DNA of 64,000 nucleotides from Trachythela sp. YZ-2020. Taxonomy: Eukaryota; Cnidaria; Anthozoa; Malacalcyonacea; Clavulariidae. The position numbers were made by a program, and so were the translations under genes. The DNA is taken from assembly GCA_016169945.1 (NCBI GenBank), contig JADLSH010000344.1, positions 930,001-994,000 on the forward strand, read 5' to 3'. The notes under the pieces were generated by a model. That model was not told the DNA's origin. It worked only from the letters and a program-made list of their open reading frames with translations, and ran no database searches. Of this stretch, positions 11,896 through 26,800 are shown in pieces; within the stretch, counting starts at the first letter, position 1, and every line of letters begins with the position of its first letter.

Positions 11896-14800
11896 ATGTC
11901 CGGTAAGTTTAATCTATTTTGTCTATTTTAAAACTCAACTACTGTTTCCTGAACCATTTTATGCTTTTTAGGTGAAAATCTATTCTCGAAACATCTTAAA
12001 ACCGTTGAAGTTAATGGCGAAAATCTACGTTTTTTTGACATCCCGAGTTTAGAAGATAAGCGCTACGGTAAGTTGAAAGTCATAAGTCAAGAATACAGCG
12101 AAGGTATTGTTATTTAAATAATAAAATTAAGCGTCTGTGACTGCCACGTTTCTCGTTTTTATATCTAAAACATAAAAAGCTTTTTAGTTTAATTTGTCTA
12201 AATTTTACTTGTTCGTGACTTTGGACGCGTTTTTCTGAATAGTTTGTCTGCAGCAAAAATACAAAATTATTTCCCTTTAGGACAGAAATTTAACCCTCGC
12301 TATTTAAAATTGTTACATGGTTAGTCACATTACATCAACAGCACATGTATAATACTATTATAGAATTGAATAAATACGTTTAATTATAAATTTTAGGTTG
12401 TAAAAGTTTCAAATGTGATTATATATAAATACATGTATTAAATACAATTTGCATTCCACCGGGTCATAAGCGACGTAATAATTGGAAGGAAATATGTTGT
12501 ATATTTCATTGATTTTTATTTCTAATTTATTGTGAAGGAAAGTATGGCAGTGCAAGGTGGTACCATTGTTTATTGTTTATAAATAAGCTATTGATGTGAA
12601 ATTTTAGAACTGAAAATGGATTTAAAATCTTTTTTGAAGTTTTTAATACAAATTGTGTGATTTGGAGGTGTGTCGTGGGTGTATGATATTAATGGCGTCC
12701 TGTATGACTTTAAAATAATTTAATTATTGAAATGTAATGTTTGGTTGCCTAGTTACATGTTACATAATACATTTTGTTAATTAATCACTCTTGAAGGAAA
12801 GGGGGATGGGGAGATATCTGGGGGTGAAATATCTGGGAGTGAAATATCTGGGAGTGAATGTAATCAGAACGTTCTACCATGCAACCTGGCAAGCTTAACA
12901 CCCAAGTAATATTATATAGGTCATGTCATATTTAAACCTGGTTCACACTAGCAATTTTGTCAGCGATTTTTCTCTTCCTGATCAATGTGATTGAGTGAAT
13001 GACATTCAATGTTTGCCTTTGTAAAAGCGATCCCATAATGGTCACATACCTTTGTTTGTGAGTCCACTCATTCTCATGCGTCAGGAGGAGAATAATTGCT
13101 GACAAAATTGCTAGTGTGAATCAGGCTTTAACTCATTAACTGGCAGTACCCTACCACTGAAGAGTAAAATAATCTGGCATTAGACAGAGTAAAATACTAA
13201 AGTAGGGCACATTGCCGGCTAATGGGTTAATGTTCATTTGTAACAGAATAAAAAGTGTGCAATGAGTGTGAGTGCAGTCAATCACTGGTGCAAGACAATA
13301 GGGGGGTTGAAGGAGAGGGTGACCACACCCAGTGGCGTGGTGGCTCCAAAATTTCAAGGGGGGGCCAGTGTTAAACTTGGCACCCCTAAGACTTATTTCG
13401 ATACTGGCGTCCCCCCCCAATAGTTCCCTATTCGGTATTGCCCGAATTTGAAGTTTCTAACTTAAGGCTGCTTTCCAGTCATGCGTTTTTTATACGTACG
13501 TACATGCACGGAAAAGTTTACATCTTTTTCAGTTTTTAATATTTCACAAATAAGTTAACAAATGCATACTAAAACTTACAGAACACTAAATTCTGTACAT
13601 TTATTCATTTGGTTATTTCATTAAATGAATTTAAACTTTTCTGTGCGTGTACGTGCATACATCTCAAAAACAGTTTTAATTTGTTTCATCCCATCTCTGT
13701 CATTGTTTACAACAGTAGTTTTTGCAGTCTCAGCTAAAACTGTTCGTCACATCTTTGTACTAGATTAAGCATTGCTTATAAGTTTGCCAACATATTTCAG
13801 GTAGATTGTTGTAACAGCATGAACTACATAAAAATATGTTGTTGTGCTGCAATAGTATTGTGTTTTATTACTAATCATTATTAATACTAATTAAATACTA
13901 AATTTATCTCTTCTTGGTGATTTTAACGCCCTACCTGCATTTCGGCGCCCTCCTCTTAAAACCACTGCTGGGGGCGGGCATGGCCACCCTGGCTCCCCCA
14001 GCCACCACACCACTGACCACACCCACTAATACGTCTCAAGACTCGAAAAGTTCTTTATTAAGCAAATTAGCATTTAATTTAACCAAAAAGGTTTGAGAAC
14101 CGAAATCTGCAGCAACAAAATGGTCGGAATGTGTTAGCATCCTAAATTTGCACCCTCGATCGATATTGTCTGTTAAATGTTTGTTAGATGAGAGCTCATT
14201 GAAAATTGCTGGGATCAGTCGCCTGAAGTCATCCTGTTAGCTATATCAAACTGTCATCTCGTTCCAACTCTCCCAATTTAAATCTGACCATCAAATAGAT
14301 GACATAATTACCCTTTAAAAAAAATATTTAAACTTGGTAACAAAATCCCAACAACATTTGAAGTAAAATCTAATTGCCAAACACATTCTCAAGGCAAAAT
14401 GCAAAGGTTTGAAAAAATGTTTTGCCAACCTCCTGATCTCAGGCTTCCTAAGGTTGCACCCTCTGATTTAAGTTTTTGTGTTATTTCCAGACAAACTGCC
14501 ATACTCAATCCGTGTTCTGTTGGAATCTGCAATAAGAAACTGTGATGGATTTCAAATCAAGTTAACAGATGTTGAGAAAATATTGAACTGGGAGAACAGT
14601 CAACATGATGCTGTGGAAATACCATTTAAACCCGCTCGGGTTATACTTCAAGATTTCACGTAATTAACATTTGTTACGTCTTTATGTCGTGTTTGAGGGG
14701 TAAATAAAGCTCTTGCCTTAGGCAGAGTTAAATAGAAAAATGCGACATTAGGGGGCATTGCAGCTTTCAAAATTTGTTATCAAAAAGTAGGTATTGTAAT

Positions 14801-17800
14801 CTGATAATTCTGATTACCCCATTAACACCCAACACAATACTTTTGATTGAGTAAAACAGTCTGGTGTTAGACAGATTAGAATAGTAATGTAGGCCATTGT
14901 AGGGTGCATTAAAATTGGTCAACAGCAGACATAGACAGATATCCTATTACCCCATCAATACCAAACACATTCTTGCCTTAGGCAGAGTTAAATAGCAAAA
15001 CAAGCAACGTTAGGGGGCATTGTAGACTTGCTCCAAGTCGACCTCTTAGGGGCATTGCAGCTTTCAAAATTTTGTTATCAAAAAGTAGGTATTGTAATCT
15101 GATAATTCTGATTACCCCATTGACACCCAACACAATACTTTTGATTGAGTAAAACAGTCTGCTGTTAGTTAGACAGATTAGAATAGCAATCTAGGGTGCA
15201 TTAAAATTGGTCAACAGCAGACATAGACAGATAATCCTATTACCCCATTAATACCAAACACATTCTTTTTGATGAGCAAAACAAAATGGGTCTGGGGTTA
15301 GAAATATTGAAATAGAAAAGTATGGTGCATATGAGAGCATTTTGACTTGTAAGCTACACAGCCCCAAACCTGCTCACACAACTGCAAACTATTTTTGGCT
15401 ACCTGCAAGAAAAGTAAAAGTATATATATATGGCCTATTAGGGCACATTGTGGCTTATGACATTGTGGCTTATGTGGTGATAGTATGTTTTGCAGGTAAT
15501 AATTGTTATGTAATTTTGTAGTGGTGTGCCTGCGGTGGTTGATTTTGCTGCAATGCGTGATGCTGTCAAGAGATTGGGAGGGGATCCTGCTTCAATAAAT
15601 CCACTTTGTCCTGTTGATCTGGTTATTGACCATTCAGTACAAGTTGATGTGACTAGAAAGTGAGTTGGGAATAGTTGCCGGTGTAGGTAGTGTCTTTACG
15701 AAATATGGCGGTTTAAATTGGATGAATCTACCTGAAAAATACAACAAGAACTTCAATGTTTTGAGCGAAGGCCCTTCTTCTGGAAGTTAGTAGCCACTTC
15801 ACTCGAAACGTTGAAGTTCTTATTGTATTTTTCAGGTAGATTGATCCAACTTAACTGCAGTATATTATAATATTATTACCATCACCACTACCACCATTAT
15901 CACTACCACCACCATCACCACTACCACCATCACCTACCACCACCATCACCACTACCACCATCACCTACCACCATCACCACTACCACCATTATCACTACCA
16001 CCACCATCACCACTACCACCATTATCACTACCACCACCATCACCACTACCACCATTATCACTACCACCACCATCACCACTACCACCACCATCACCACTAC
16101 CACCATCACCTACCACCATCACCACTACCACCATCACCACTACCACCACCATCACCACTACCACCATCACCACTACCACCATCACCACTACCACCATCAC
16201 CACTACCACCATCACCACTACCACCATCATCACTACCACCATCACCACTACCACCATCACCACTACCACCATCACCACTACCACCACCATCACCACTACC
16301 ACCATCACCACTACCACCATCACCTACCACCATCACCACTACCACCACTACCACCATCACCACTACCACCATCACCACTACCACCATCACCACTACCACC
16401 ATCACCACTACCACCATCACCTACCACCACTACCACCATCACCACTACCACCATTATCACTACCATCACCACTACCACCACCACCACGCTCATCGCTACC
16501 ACTGCCATAGTCACCACCATCATCACTATCATCATCATCATCATTACCACCACTGCCATAATTGTTGCTATCATCATCACCTTCACTATTACCATTACTA
16601 CCACATCGTCCTTGTTACCACCATCATCACTACCACCATCACCACTACCATTATCATCATGACCATCACCACAAACATCATCATGACTACTGCTATCACT
16701 ATCAGCATCATCACCTGACCATCACAACCATCATCACTATCATCATCATCACCATCACCAACATCACCACTCTCATCACTACCACTGCCATAGTCACCAC
16801 CATCATCACTATCATCATCATCATCACCATCACCACTCTCATCACTACCACTGCCATAATCACCACCATCATCACTATCATCATCATCATCATCATCATC
16901 ACCACCACGGCCATAATTGCTATCATCATCACCTTCACTACTACCAATCATGTAACTGTACATCATGTACTGTAATCATCATCTCCATATTACTACCATC
17001 ATTTACATGTTTCATTATGTACAAAGTTCAATGCCATTGCTAGATGTAATTTTTTACAACTATTCATATTTTTAAAAATTCTCATACTTGTAGTAAAGAT
17101 GCGATTGCAAGGAATCAAGATTTAGAATTTGAAAGAAACAAAGAAAGATTTCAGTTTTTGAGGGTAATTTATATATTATTCTTTCACTTGAAATTGAAAT
17201 ACAGTTATAGCATGCAGATATATCAGTATAATTTTTCATACCTTCATATAGTGGGGTTCGAAGGCTTTCAAGAATGTTACGATCGTTCCTCCCGGATCAG
17301 GAATAGTCCATCAGGTAACAGAGCGATGTTAGGTAAAAAGTATATTTGCAGAGAAATTGTGAGTTTTGTTACTTACGTTGTGGGGCTTAATGCATCGCAT
17401 TGCATATCTAGGTGAACTTGGAATATCTTGGTCGTGTGGTATTTAATACAGATGGTTTACTATATCCAGACAGTTTGGTTGGTACAGATTCTCACACAAC
17501 CATGATTAATGGTCTGGGTATATTAGGCTGGGGTAAGATACCAAATTTAGATCTATCTAATCTAGAATACATACAGAAAAATTGTTATATTTTTTCGCTA
17601 TTTTACAGATCTGTTTCTGCACATATTCTATATTTCTCCATACTGTTTGGTACTCAAACTGCCGTGGGTTTGTGTCTGAGCTACCGGAATACGATTAAAC
17701 CTTGACACTTCAACGTTTTTAAGCAAAGGCCCTTTGTGCAGGTGGTCAGTGATGAGATGAAAGGGCTTCGCTAGTCTGGATATTTAATGTTTAATGTAGT

Positions 17801-20800
17801 TCCCACACAAACCCACGGCAGTTTGTTGTAGAATACTATGCTGGACCCCCATGCACCGATGCACGTATTCAATCTGTTACAGTGGTCGAGTAAAATTTTC
17901 CTTTCTTCATTTAGGTGTTGGTGGTATCGAGGCAGAAGCAGTTATGCTTGGTCAAGCGGTCAGCATGGTTCTCCCCAAAGTTCTTGGCTACAAACTAACA
18001 GGTCAACTCAACAGTCTAGCCACCTCGACAGATGTCGTCTTAACCATCACCAAACACCTCCGACAGATTGGCGTCGTAGGAAAATTCGTGGAATTCTTCG
18101 GCCCGGGGTTGTCACAACTGTCAATAGCGGACCGGGCGACTATTGCCAACATGTGTCCCGAGTATGGAGCAACCGTAGGGTTCTTTGCCGTAGATGAGAC
18201 CAGCATGAAGTACCTGAGACAGACTGGTCGGGACGAAGAAAGAATTGCGTTCATTGAGAAGTACCTAAAAGCCAATAAAATGTTCCGACATTTTGAGGAT
18301 TCCGATGAAGATCCCGTCTTTTCTCAGGTAAAACACTCGTTCTACTCTATTGGTGGAACATTGGCAGATACAGTGTACATGTACCGGGAGATTTCTTGGT
18401 GGGCCGTGGCTGGAAAAAGTAGCGGACCATGGGACCATTGGTCCCTAGGTTAGAAGAAAATAGGAAATGTTCAAAATCAAAAGAAAAAGTCAGAATGGGA
18501 TATTGAATTTAAGCAGCCAAATGAACTATACAGTTTAAAAGATAGAAAGTATACCCTTAGGCGAGGGGCATATCATCCCAAAAACGTTTACGAGATTTTT
18601 CGGATTTTAAAATCCGCAGATTGTTTTTTGGATTTTTTCCGACTTTTTTGAGGATTTTTGAACGAAATTACAGGCCTTCCTGGGAATGGCGTGCGATCGC
18701 ACGCGCACACCTTGACACACGCCAGGGCTTCTCAAGAAGTGCGATTGATCGTACGCCTCGATAAGCTCGATTAGGCTACAACGCAAAACAACAAAACTAT
18801 AATATTTTATCTTTTCAGCTTAAAACCAGAAATGAGACGTCTTCTAAACTCTTTTATTTTTTTAGTGTTTACTTTGTCATATTCTCTGGTAGCTGTGCTT
18901 CATATTTTAACATTCTATATAACCAGATTTTAGTCTAGTCGCTAACCATTATTAAACACTTTTAAAAAAGCTGTGCGGCCTGCTGACCATGCAGGGAATG
19001 AAAAATTGATCACACTCCACTGCACGCCTAGATAGCTCAAGGAGTGTGATTGGTTGCACCCCTACCATATTCTTCCTGGGAAGGCCTGAAATTATGATGG
19101 ATTTTTTTTTACTTTCTTGGCTCTTTATGTAGAACCACGCCGTCATTGCACGATCGTCCCGCAATGCTCAATCGCATATGTCGCACATCTGAATGCACTT
19201 TTTGGGTGTTGGGAATTGAGGGTGTTCTTAAATGCATGGGCTTTTCACATCTGGGGAAGTAATGGATAATTCGCGAATTATTGCATGTCGAAATTTATTA
19301 TTTTGCTTAAGTGATAGACTATTGTGTTTTCGTAGCAGAGAGAACATCGTTACAACTTAGTACTCAGTTAATTGGTTATCGTTCAAAGTTTTTGTGAAAC
19401 CATTTGGGGGGGGGGGGGCAGTCGCCCACTAGTGCTCGCCACTGCTCTGCGACCAGGGCGACCCTTCGATTCCTGCATGTGAACATTGTTGTTTTATAAA
19501 GTTGCTATATGTACTTTAAAACATTTTCCCTAGGTTGTTGAGTTAGATCTTAGTACAGTTGTGTCGTGTGTCTCCGGGCCAAAGCGACCCCATGATAAAG
19601 TTGCCGTCGCTGAGATGCAGAAAGATTTCAAAGAATGTCTAAATAATAAAGTTGGCTTTAAAGGTTTTGGTCTGTCTGCAGAAAAACAGAAATCGGAGAG
19701 TGTGATGGATTACGAGGGTCAAAATTTCACACTAAAACATGGTAAGATGGGTTGTTTATGCTGTTTAGAATTAGAGCTATTTGACGAAAAGATCTGCATA
19801 CTCCTTATCTGAGATACGTATTTTCCTCAAGGAGCACCTCTGTGGGTGACTTATGAGTAGTATTTGGTGATATCAATCTGCCGGTCGGTCAGTCAGTCAC
19901 GAGGACGTATGTGCAGGTCGTGAAGTATAAAACGCACGGAGGAAAGACAAAAGACACTTTCAAGATTTAATCCTGCTGGCCGTAAACAAAGCTTATTAGA
20001 AATATCTTAGCGTTTTGTGCGATGTGTGATAATTTGTCTGGTTTGTCTTGTAAACATGCTATTTACTGTAGCTCGTTCGATTGGATTAATAGTAGAAGGT
20101 GTTAGTAGATGGAATACTCGAACGGAAATTTATATACATTTTCCGTTCGAGTATTCCATCTACTAACACCTACTATTATTCCAATCGAACGAGATGCCGA
20201 GAAAAATCTTGATATTTACCCATACACCATATACTGGCATCACTCCCATCATATATGCCGAACTTGCGGTTGATGCTCAGCAACTTGACTCTGTGGTTCA
20301 GTTGGTTGGAGCGCTGCACCGGAATCGCAGGGTTCAATTCCTGCCGGAGGGCCTAAGTTGCATTTCTCGCAACTGCTCCTTGCTAGGTCTAAAAAAGTAT
20401 ATAAATTTCCGTTCGAGTATTCCATCTACTAACACCTTCTACTATTTACTGTAGCCTATTTGATATGTCAAACTTTGCTGAAAAGTTGTGGCCAAGGCTT
20501 AATATGCTGTATCTTGCAACATTGACCCTCAATATTTAAATGATCAGAAGATAGGACGTGTATTTGGCATATGCACCGTGGAATAGTGCAGGCTTTGCGA
20601 CTATTTCCATAATTGCATTCTGTAGAGACTATGCTCTTCTTACTATGCAGCGAGTCCTTTAGTTCTCACGTCTTATTTTCCCTCCAGGTGCGGTTGTCAT
20701 AGCAGCAATCACGAGTTGTACCAACACCAGTAACCCCTCGGTAATGCTGGGAGCAGGGTTGCTGGCCAAGAATGCTGTGGAATGTGGGCTCAAAGTACGA

Positions 20801-23800
20801 CCATATATAAAGACCAGTTTATCACCGGGCTCTGGAGTCGTCACTTACTATCTACAAGAAAGTGGAGTCATACCAGCTTTAGAAAAATTAGGGTACGGTA
20901 TTAATTTTATTCTGTCTAACGCCAGATTATATTGCTCGTTACTGTTACCTGTGCAGGGTACGTCACGCATCCTAAAGCTGGTTTTCCACTAGGCGAATTT
21001 GTTCGCGCGAAGCAAAGTGAAACAAATTTCGACAATGTGATTGGTTAGCGAAAAAAAATTCGCGGCAATTTTTTTTGCCAACTAACCACATTGCAGAAAA
21101 TATATTTCGCTTCCCCCAAACAAATTCGCTTAATGGAAAACAGGGTTAAGTAATCCCCTAACCTCGATATTCAGTAGCAGACTTAACTCAGCAGCAAGGG
21201 GGCGGCGCCCACCTCGTCAGCCACCTCGTCAGCCACCCGCGCCCCCCTCTCATCTGCTCCCCTTTTCTCCTTCCTATCGATCCTCTTTCATCCCCCCCCA
21301 ATACTTTTCATCCTCACCCCCTGATACTCAAGTTAGCGCTTCTCTAATATATACAGTCTACAGTCGAAGAAAAGTATTAAATATATCTATGTTTTTCTAG
21401 ATTCGATATCGTTGGTTATGGCTGTATGACGTGTATTGGTAATAGTGGTCCATTACCCGAGCCCGTTGGAAAAGCTATTGAACAGGTAAGTTTCTCATCA
21501 TTTTTTAATTATAATTACAGAGCTTATAGTAATTTGTTATTCTATATTCCGCGAATATCAACTGAATTGTTTTCCAGTGCACATTACAATCGGTACCTTG
21601 CAGTAACAATAAGAATAGATCAGGAAAATGACTCTAAGAAAACTGGGTAATTGAAGAGATTGGAAAGATAATAAAACTATAATTAAATTATGCATATAGA
21701 TCTATGATCTAAATTTACAATTAAAATGTGTTCTTAAAATGGGAAGTCTTCGACGACCATGTACACACGTAAAAACGCACAAGTTGTAGCAAACCTGCAG
21801 TCGGACTTACCAATGCTGTTTCAACAACTTGTTATCAGGATGTGTTCGCACTGCTTGTTCACAAGTTGTCATCGGCTTGACGACAACTTTCTACAAGGTT
21901 GTTGACTCAGCAGACTTGTTACAAGTTGTTCCAACGACTTGTTATCGTCCTGCAATTCAGCAACTTGTTAACAAGTTGTAATGTGAGTGACAATCTTGTA
22001 GCAACTTGATAAGATGGCAACATTGTTACAATTTGTTGACGAGCTTGCTACAAATATGTTGCGAACACATCTTGTTGTTTGTGAGATTTTTACATGTGTA
22101 CCCCAATTTTGGGTGGGATACAAAGGTTCGGAAAAATTAACAGTGAAATTGCCAACCTGAGGTTGGAATGTCTGTTGCAGTCGCAGGCACACAAAAAGTT
22201 ATCGACCCTTGGTCTGACAAGATACTAGGTTTTTGCGAGAAAAAAATGTAGATTGTGCTTAAGCAACCCGCTGGTATGCAGTCTTGGAGTTGCGCTCTAT
22301 ATAGTTCAGTTAGGTTTTATCCTTTTGTGATAAAAATATTTGCATGGATACACACTATTGTTTTTCGAACTTGGTGAATTATTACGAACGGATTACAATT
22401 ACTGAAAAGCATATAAAAAGACAGCATAAAAACATATTTACTTGTAATCAGCTGCTATGCATTGTTTTTAAATAAGCAATAAATATACAAATAATGAATG
22501 TTTATGAGTGCAATGGTAAAAATATTTTCATGAGGTGAAAGATGGACTTTTCCATTCCTCGAGGCGACAGCCGAGTGGAATGGGAATTCCATCTTTCACC
22601 GAATGAAAATATTTTTTCCATTTCACGACTGAAAACATTCATTATTTGTTTTATATGACACCAAAATATATCAATGTTAATATGAAATATTTATTGGAAT
22701 GAATACAAAACAAAACAATACATACCAAAGTTACATGTATATGAAGTTCAAAATTGATATACCAATCAAATACACAAGTCCCAAAAATGTTTTAATGAAG
22801 AATGAATACGATAATGGCATTCATTTAACGAAAATTTATCGTAGGACATATTTTACATCCGCCATTTTGTTTGCATTTAAAAATTCCATCCACCTCATTT
22901 TGTGAAACTAGGATTAAAAAAGCTACGAACACGATACGATTAGGATTTTGACGTATGGAATTTATGAAAACCCAACCGTGCAATTTAATGGAAAGAATCG
23001 TGAGCGTGCAATAGTTCTTTCAACGTTTTAAAATTTTATTTCAACGTCACGTGATCATAATCAACCAATTAAATGACGAGAATCTACTAATAATACATAA
23101 TATGTATATCCATTTTGTTCTAATTTTCAGGGTGATTTGGTAGCGGTTGGTGTTCTATCAGGCAATAGAAATTTCGAAGGACGTATTCACCCGCTAACAC
23201 GTGCAAACTATCTGGCATCTCCACCTTTGGTCATTGCATATGCCATTGCCGGAACGGTCGACATTGATTTCGAGAAAGAACCGCTAGGTATATAATATGT
23301 AAACATCTTCTTTGTAAGTACATGCCTTAAGGCTATACAAAGACAAGTAAATCATTTTCGTTGCTTGTTGTCCTCAGTGCTGTGGCGGATACTTCGCGCA
23401 ATAATGGTGGGGGGATTTAGGTTGCTAAATTTCGACTTTGATTGGACACCTCAAGTACAAATTTTCTGACTAATTGTGATTAACTTGGTGCAAGCCGATT
23501 GCTTCCATGCCACTTTTAACATCTTTCCCTTTTTAAAACAGGCATTGGCAAAGATGGCAAAGAAATATTTTTGAGAGATATTTGGCCAAGTCGTGAAGAG
23601 ATTCAGGTATTGTTTGAGAAAAACAAGAGGAGATAATTAAAAGTTTCATATGTTACCTTTGTCTCCTCTTGAGATTATTCGGAGTCTACCATACCATACC
23701 ATTTCGTACCATACCATACCATACCATACTGTACTGTACTGTACTGTACTGTACTGTTTTTTCATGTTTTACAGGAGGTCGAAAGGAAGTTTGTCATTCC

Positions 23801-26800
23801 AGTTATGTTTAAAGAGGTCTATGCTAAAATCACGGTAATTTGTAAAAAATGCTTTTTCATTTGACTTCAAAAAAAACTAAACTAACTTTACTCAAACTGG
23901 ATATCTCTATCAGTCCTAAGCTGTTCTCTCTAGAGGTCCAGTAAGGGGCATCCCCAGGGGAATGCTGGACTACCCGGAGAAAGCATGCGATATTTCGTAA
24001 GTCAAAATGGCAGTACTTTCCTCACATGAGGCGAAATATTAATCATCCAGGAATCGAACCCCGCTAACAGAGATGAAAGGTACATGCACTAACCACTTTG
24101 CCAGCAACACCTTACCTGGGCGGGAGAAGAATGCCCGCAGCACTCCCGCCCGCAGCACTCCCGCCCGCAGCACTCCCGCCCGCAGCACTCCCGCCCGCAG
24201 CACTCCCGCCCGCAGCACTCCCGCCCGCAGCACTCCCGCCCGCAGCACTCCCGCCCGCAGCACTCCCGCCGGCAGCACTCTCGCCCGCAGCACTCCCGCC
24301 CGCAGCACTCCCGCCCGCAGCACTCCCGCCCGCAGCACTCCCGCCCGCAGCACTCCCGCCCGCATTTTCTAACAAATGCCTGCTAACAACACCTCGACAT
24401 TTTTTTGAATACGAACAAGACCTTTCTTTCACATCTGAGTATTTCGATTCCTACGGTATATATTTTTCCACCGTGCTAATTTAGTTCGTATTTTTTGTAT
24501 TTTTACAGGATGGAAACTCCAAGTGGAATTCCCTGGAAGCTCCGGAAACATTACTTTACCCTTGGGATGAAAAATCTACGTACATAAAAAGTCCGCCATT
24601 CTTTGACGAGATGGTAAGCGAAATGGTGAAAGTTTTAAGTTCATCATGAACGGGATCCAACATTTATCACGTTTCGTTTGCGTGAAGATTGGACATGTTA
24701 TTTTCATATACTCTACTTACTGATATTTGAAAAATACGTGGCAAACGTCATCTGACGACATCATCAACTGAAAATATTCGTCATTAACATTCAGCAAAAC
24801 CTGAAATCGGCCCGACAAATCGCAGGGTGTAAACGTACGTTTAGCAGGATTGCAATCAACCTCCCCACCCTAATAACGTCTCTGAAAACGTCCCGCATCA
24901 CATGTAGAACTGTCGGCAGTAATTGTATAATTGTGTTGTATCTTATTGCAGACGTCCAATCTTCCAGAAATGAAGAATATCGAGAATGCGGCTGTCTTAC
25001 TAAATCTTGGAGATTCCGTGACCACGGATCATATCTCTCCAGCTGGCAGTATCTCTAGAACTAGTCCCGCTGCTCGGTATTTATCCGCTAGGGGGTAAGG
25101 AAACTGGGCACGAAAATATATGTCCACCATATTTTACTACATGTTTGTAGATGTGTCATTTAATAGTTATCGTGTAAACTGTCCTCCCCCTTGAAGTACA
25201 GTAAATCCATCCTTAATTGTTTCAGTGTTACCACAGGAGGAAACCTAAACTATAAGCTAACTTTATTTATACTGGATAGCTCTATCATTTCTAAACTGTT
25301 CTTCCTCAAGATCAACTGTTATTGGTGCAGTTACTGAAACTGAAAACCTGACTACCCGGCGCTGTTTCGTAGGTTCAAACTGTAAGAACTATTCTCTCAT
25401 GCAACCAAGGCATATTTTAACATATAAACTGGTGGGCCAAATGGCCCACCAGACCCTACAAGTGGCCCACCACTGACAGACAATTGGCCCACCACTGCTT
25501 GGGCCCTCGTACCATCATTCTTTACATTCTGGCAAATTCAAAGAGTAAAAGATACTGTTTAGTGCACAGTGGAACACATCTTTTTTTTGTATTCTTAGAT
25601 CAATTCCATATTACAGCTGATCTATTCTTTACTACTGCACACTATAGCCTATATTAGGATACTGTACTGAAGACTAGATCACCAGACAATAGAGTACAGA
25701 CTGCTTTAACACAAATAGTAATATAGTATCAGACTATTAATTAAGCATTCCTTTTGTGCCCATATTATATGTCTGTTAAGCAATAAAACACAAATACAAA
25801 ATCGCATATCAATCTTTCAATAAGTTCAGGAGGCATTCAATATTACACAATCGTAATCAATACTCAGGGCTGAGTGCCCTAATTTTAGTTTTGGCCCACC
25901 ACTGTAAATTCCTTAAAATATGCCTTGCATGCAACATAGTTGAACTATAATCAGACAACTACATTGTGCCGAAATCGACTTCCAATACACCAACTTTGAC
26001 ATCGATGCTCGCAGTCAAAACCAGTTGTCAGATCTCGCTATTCATTAACCTGCCAAAAGCCTCGATAAATTAAAGCAACTGCAGTAAAAGTACATTGCTT
26101 TAACACCAAACAAAATATTGGAAAACGTCTGTCTCCGCCGAAAATTTCCATGGTTGCTTCAAAATGACTCTTTCAAATTTAAAATGAACCGTTATGTCGG
26201 CCTGTTGGTGGGTTGAAGTAAGTGTAACGGAGTAACAGATCGTGGTCAACCTAAGAGGTTTTGACACTCATAGGAGCAAGGAAATTAAATTGCGTCTCCC
26301 AATTCTATATATTTTCCTCCAAATACAAAACAATTACATATAATGAAAAGAATGAACACTATTTTTCCCCTGATAACTGCCAGTTGAGCACCATTTGTTT
26401 CACAATAGTTGAACCTGTCGATTTAACAACGACATCAATGACTCTTACCAATCCAACCATTTACCATTTTACTTTCATCCAGCCTAGTTCCACGTCAGTT
26501 CAACTCGTATGGTTCGCGAAGAGGAAATGACTCCGTCATGGCACGTGGTACATTTGCTAACATACGATTGGTTAACAAGTTTATAGGGAAGGCTGGACCA
26601 AAGACTGTTCACATCCCGTCAAACGAACAGGTACGATTTATACTCGTTTTGTAATACTTGCTTAGCTAACGGAAGGACGTTTTGTAATATTCTCGCCCAA
26701 CCACAGAAAAAGCCCTGGAAACGAGATACCCAGCAGTACTCCGCTATGGGGCCGTGCAACAATTACTTCATTATCGAGGGGGAGAGGTGGGTGTGTTCCC

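Noticed and set aside
15961..16975. Val/Met-rich and His/Ile/Thr-rich frames
   Set aside because: Products of the CCACCATCA/CATCAT satellite inside ACO1 intron 4.
24039..24484. Four overlapping frames encoding Ala-Leu-Pro-Pro, Arg-Ser-Thr-Pro-Ala and similar repeats
   Set aside because: A 15-bp minisatellite is open in several frames; no splice link to neighbouring exons keeps it coding.
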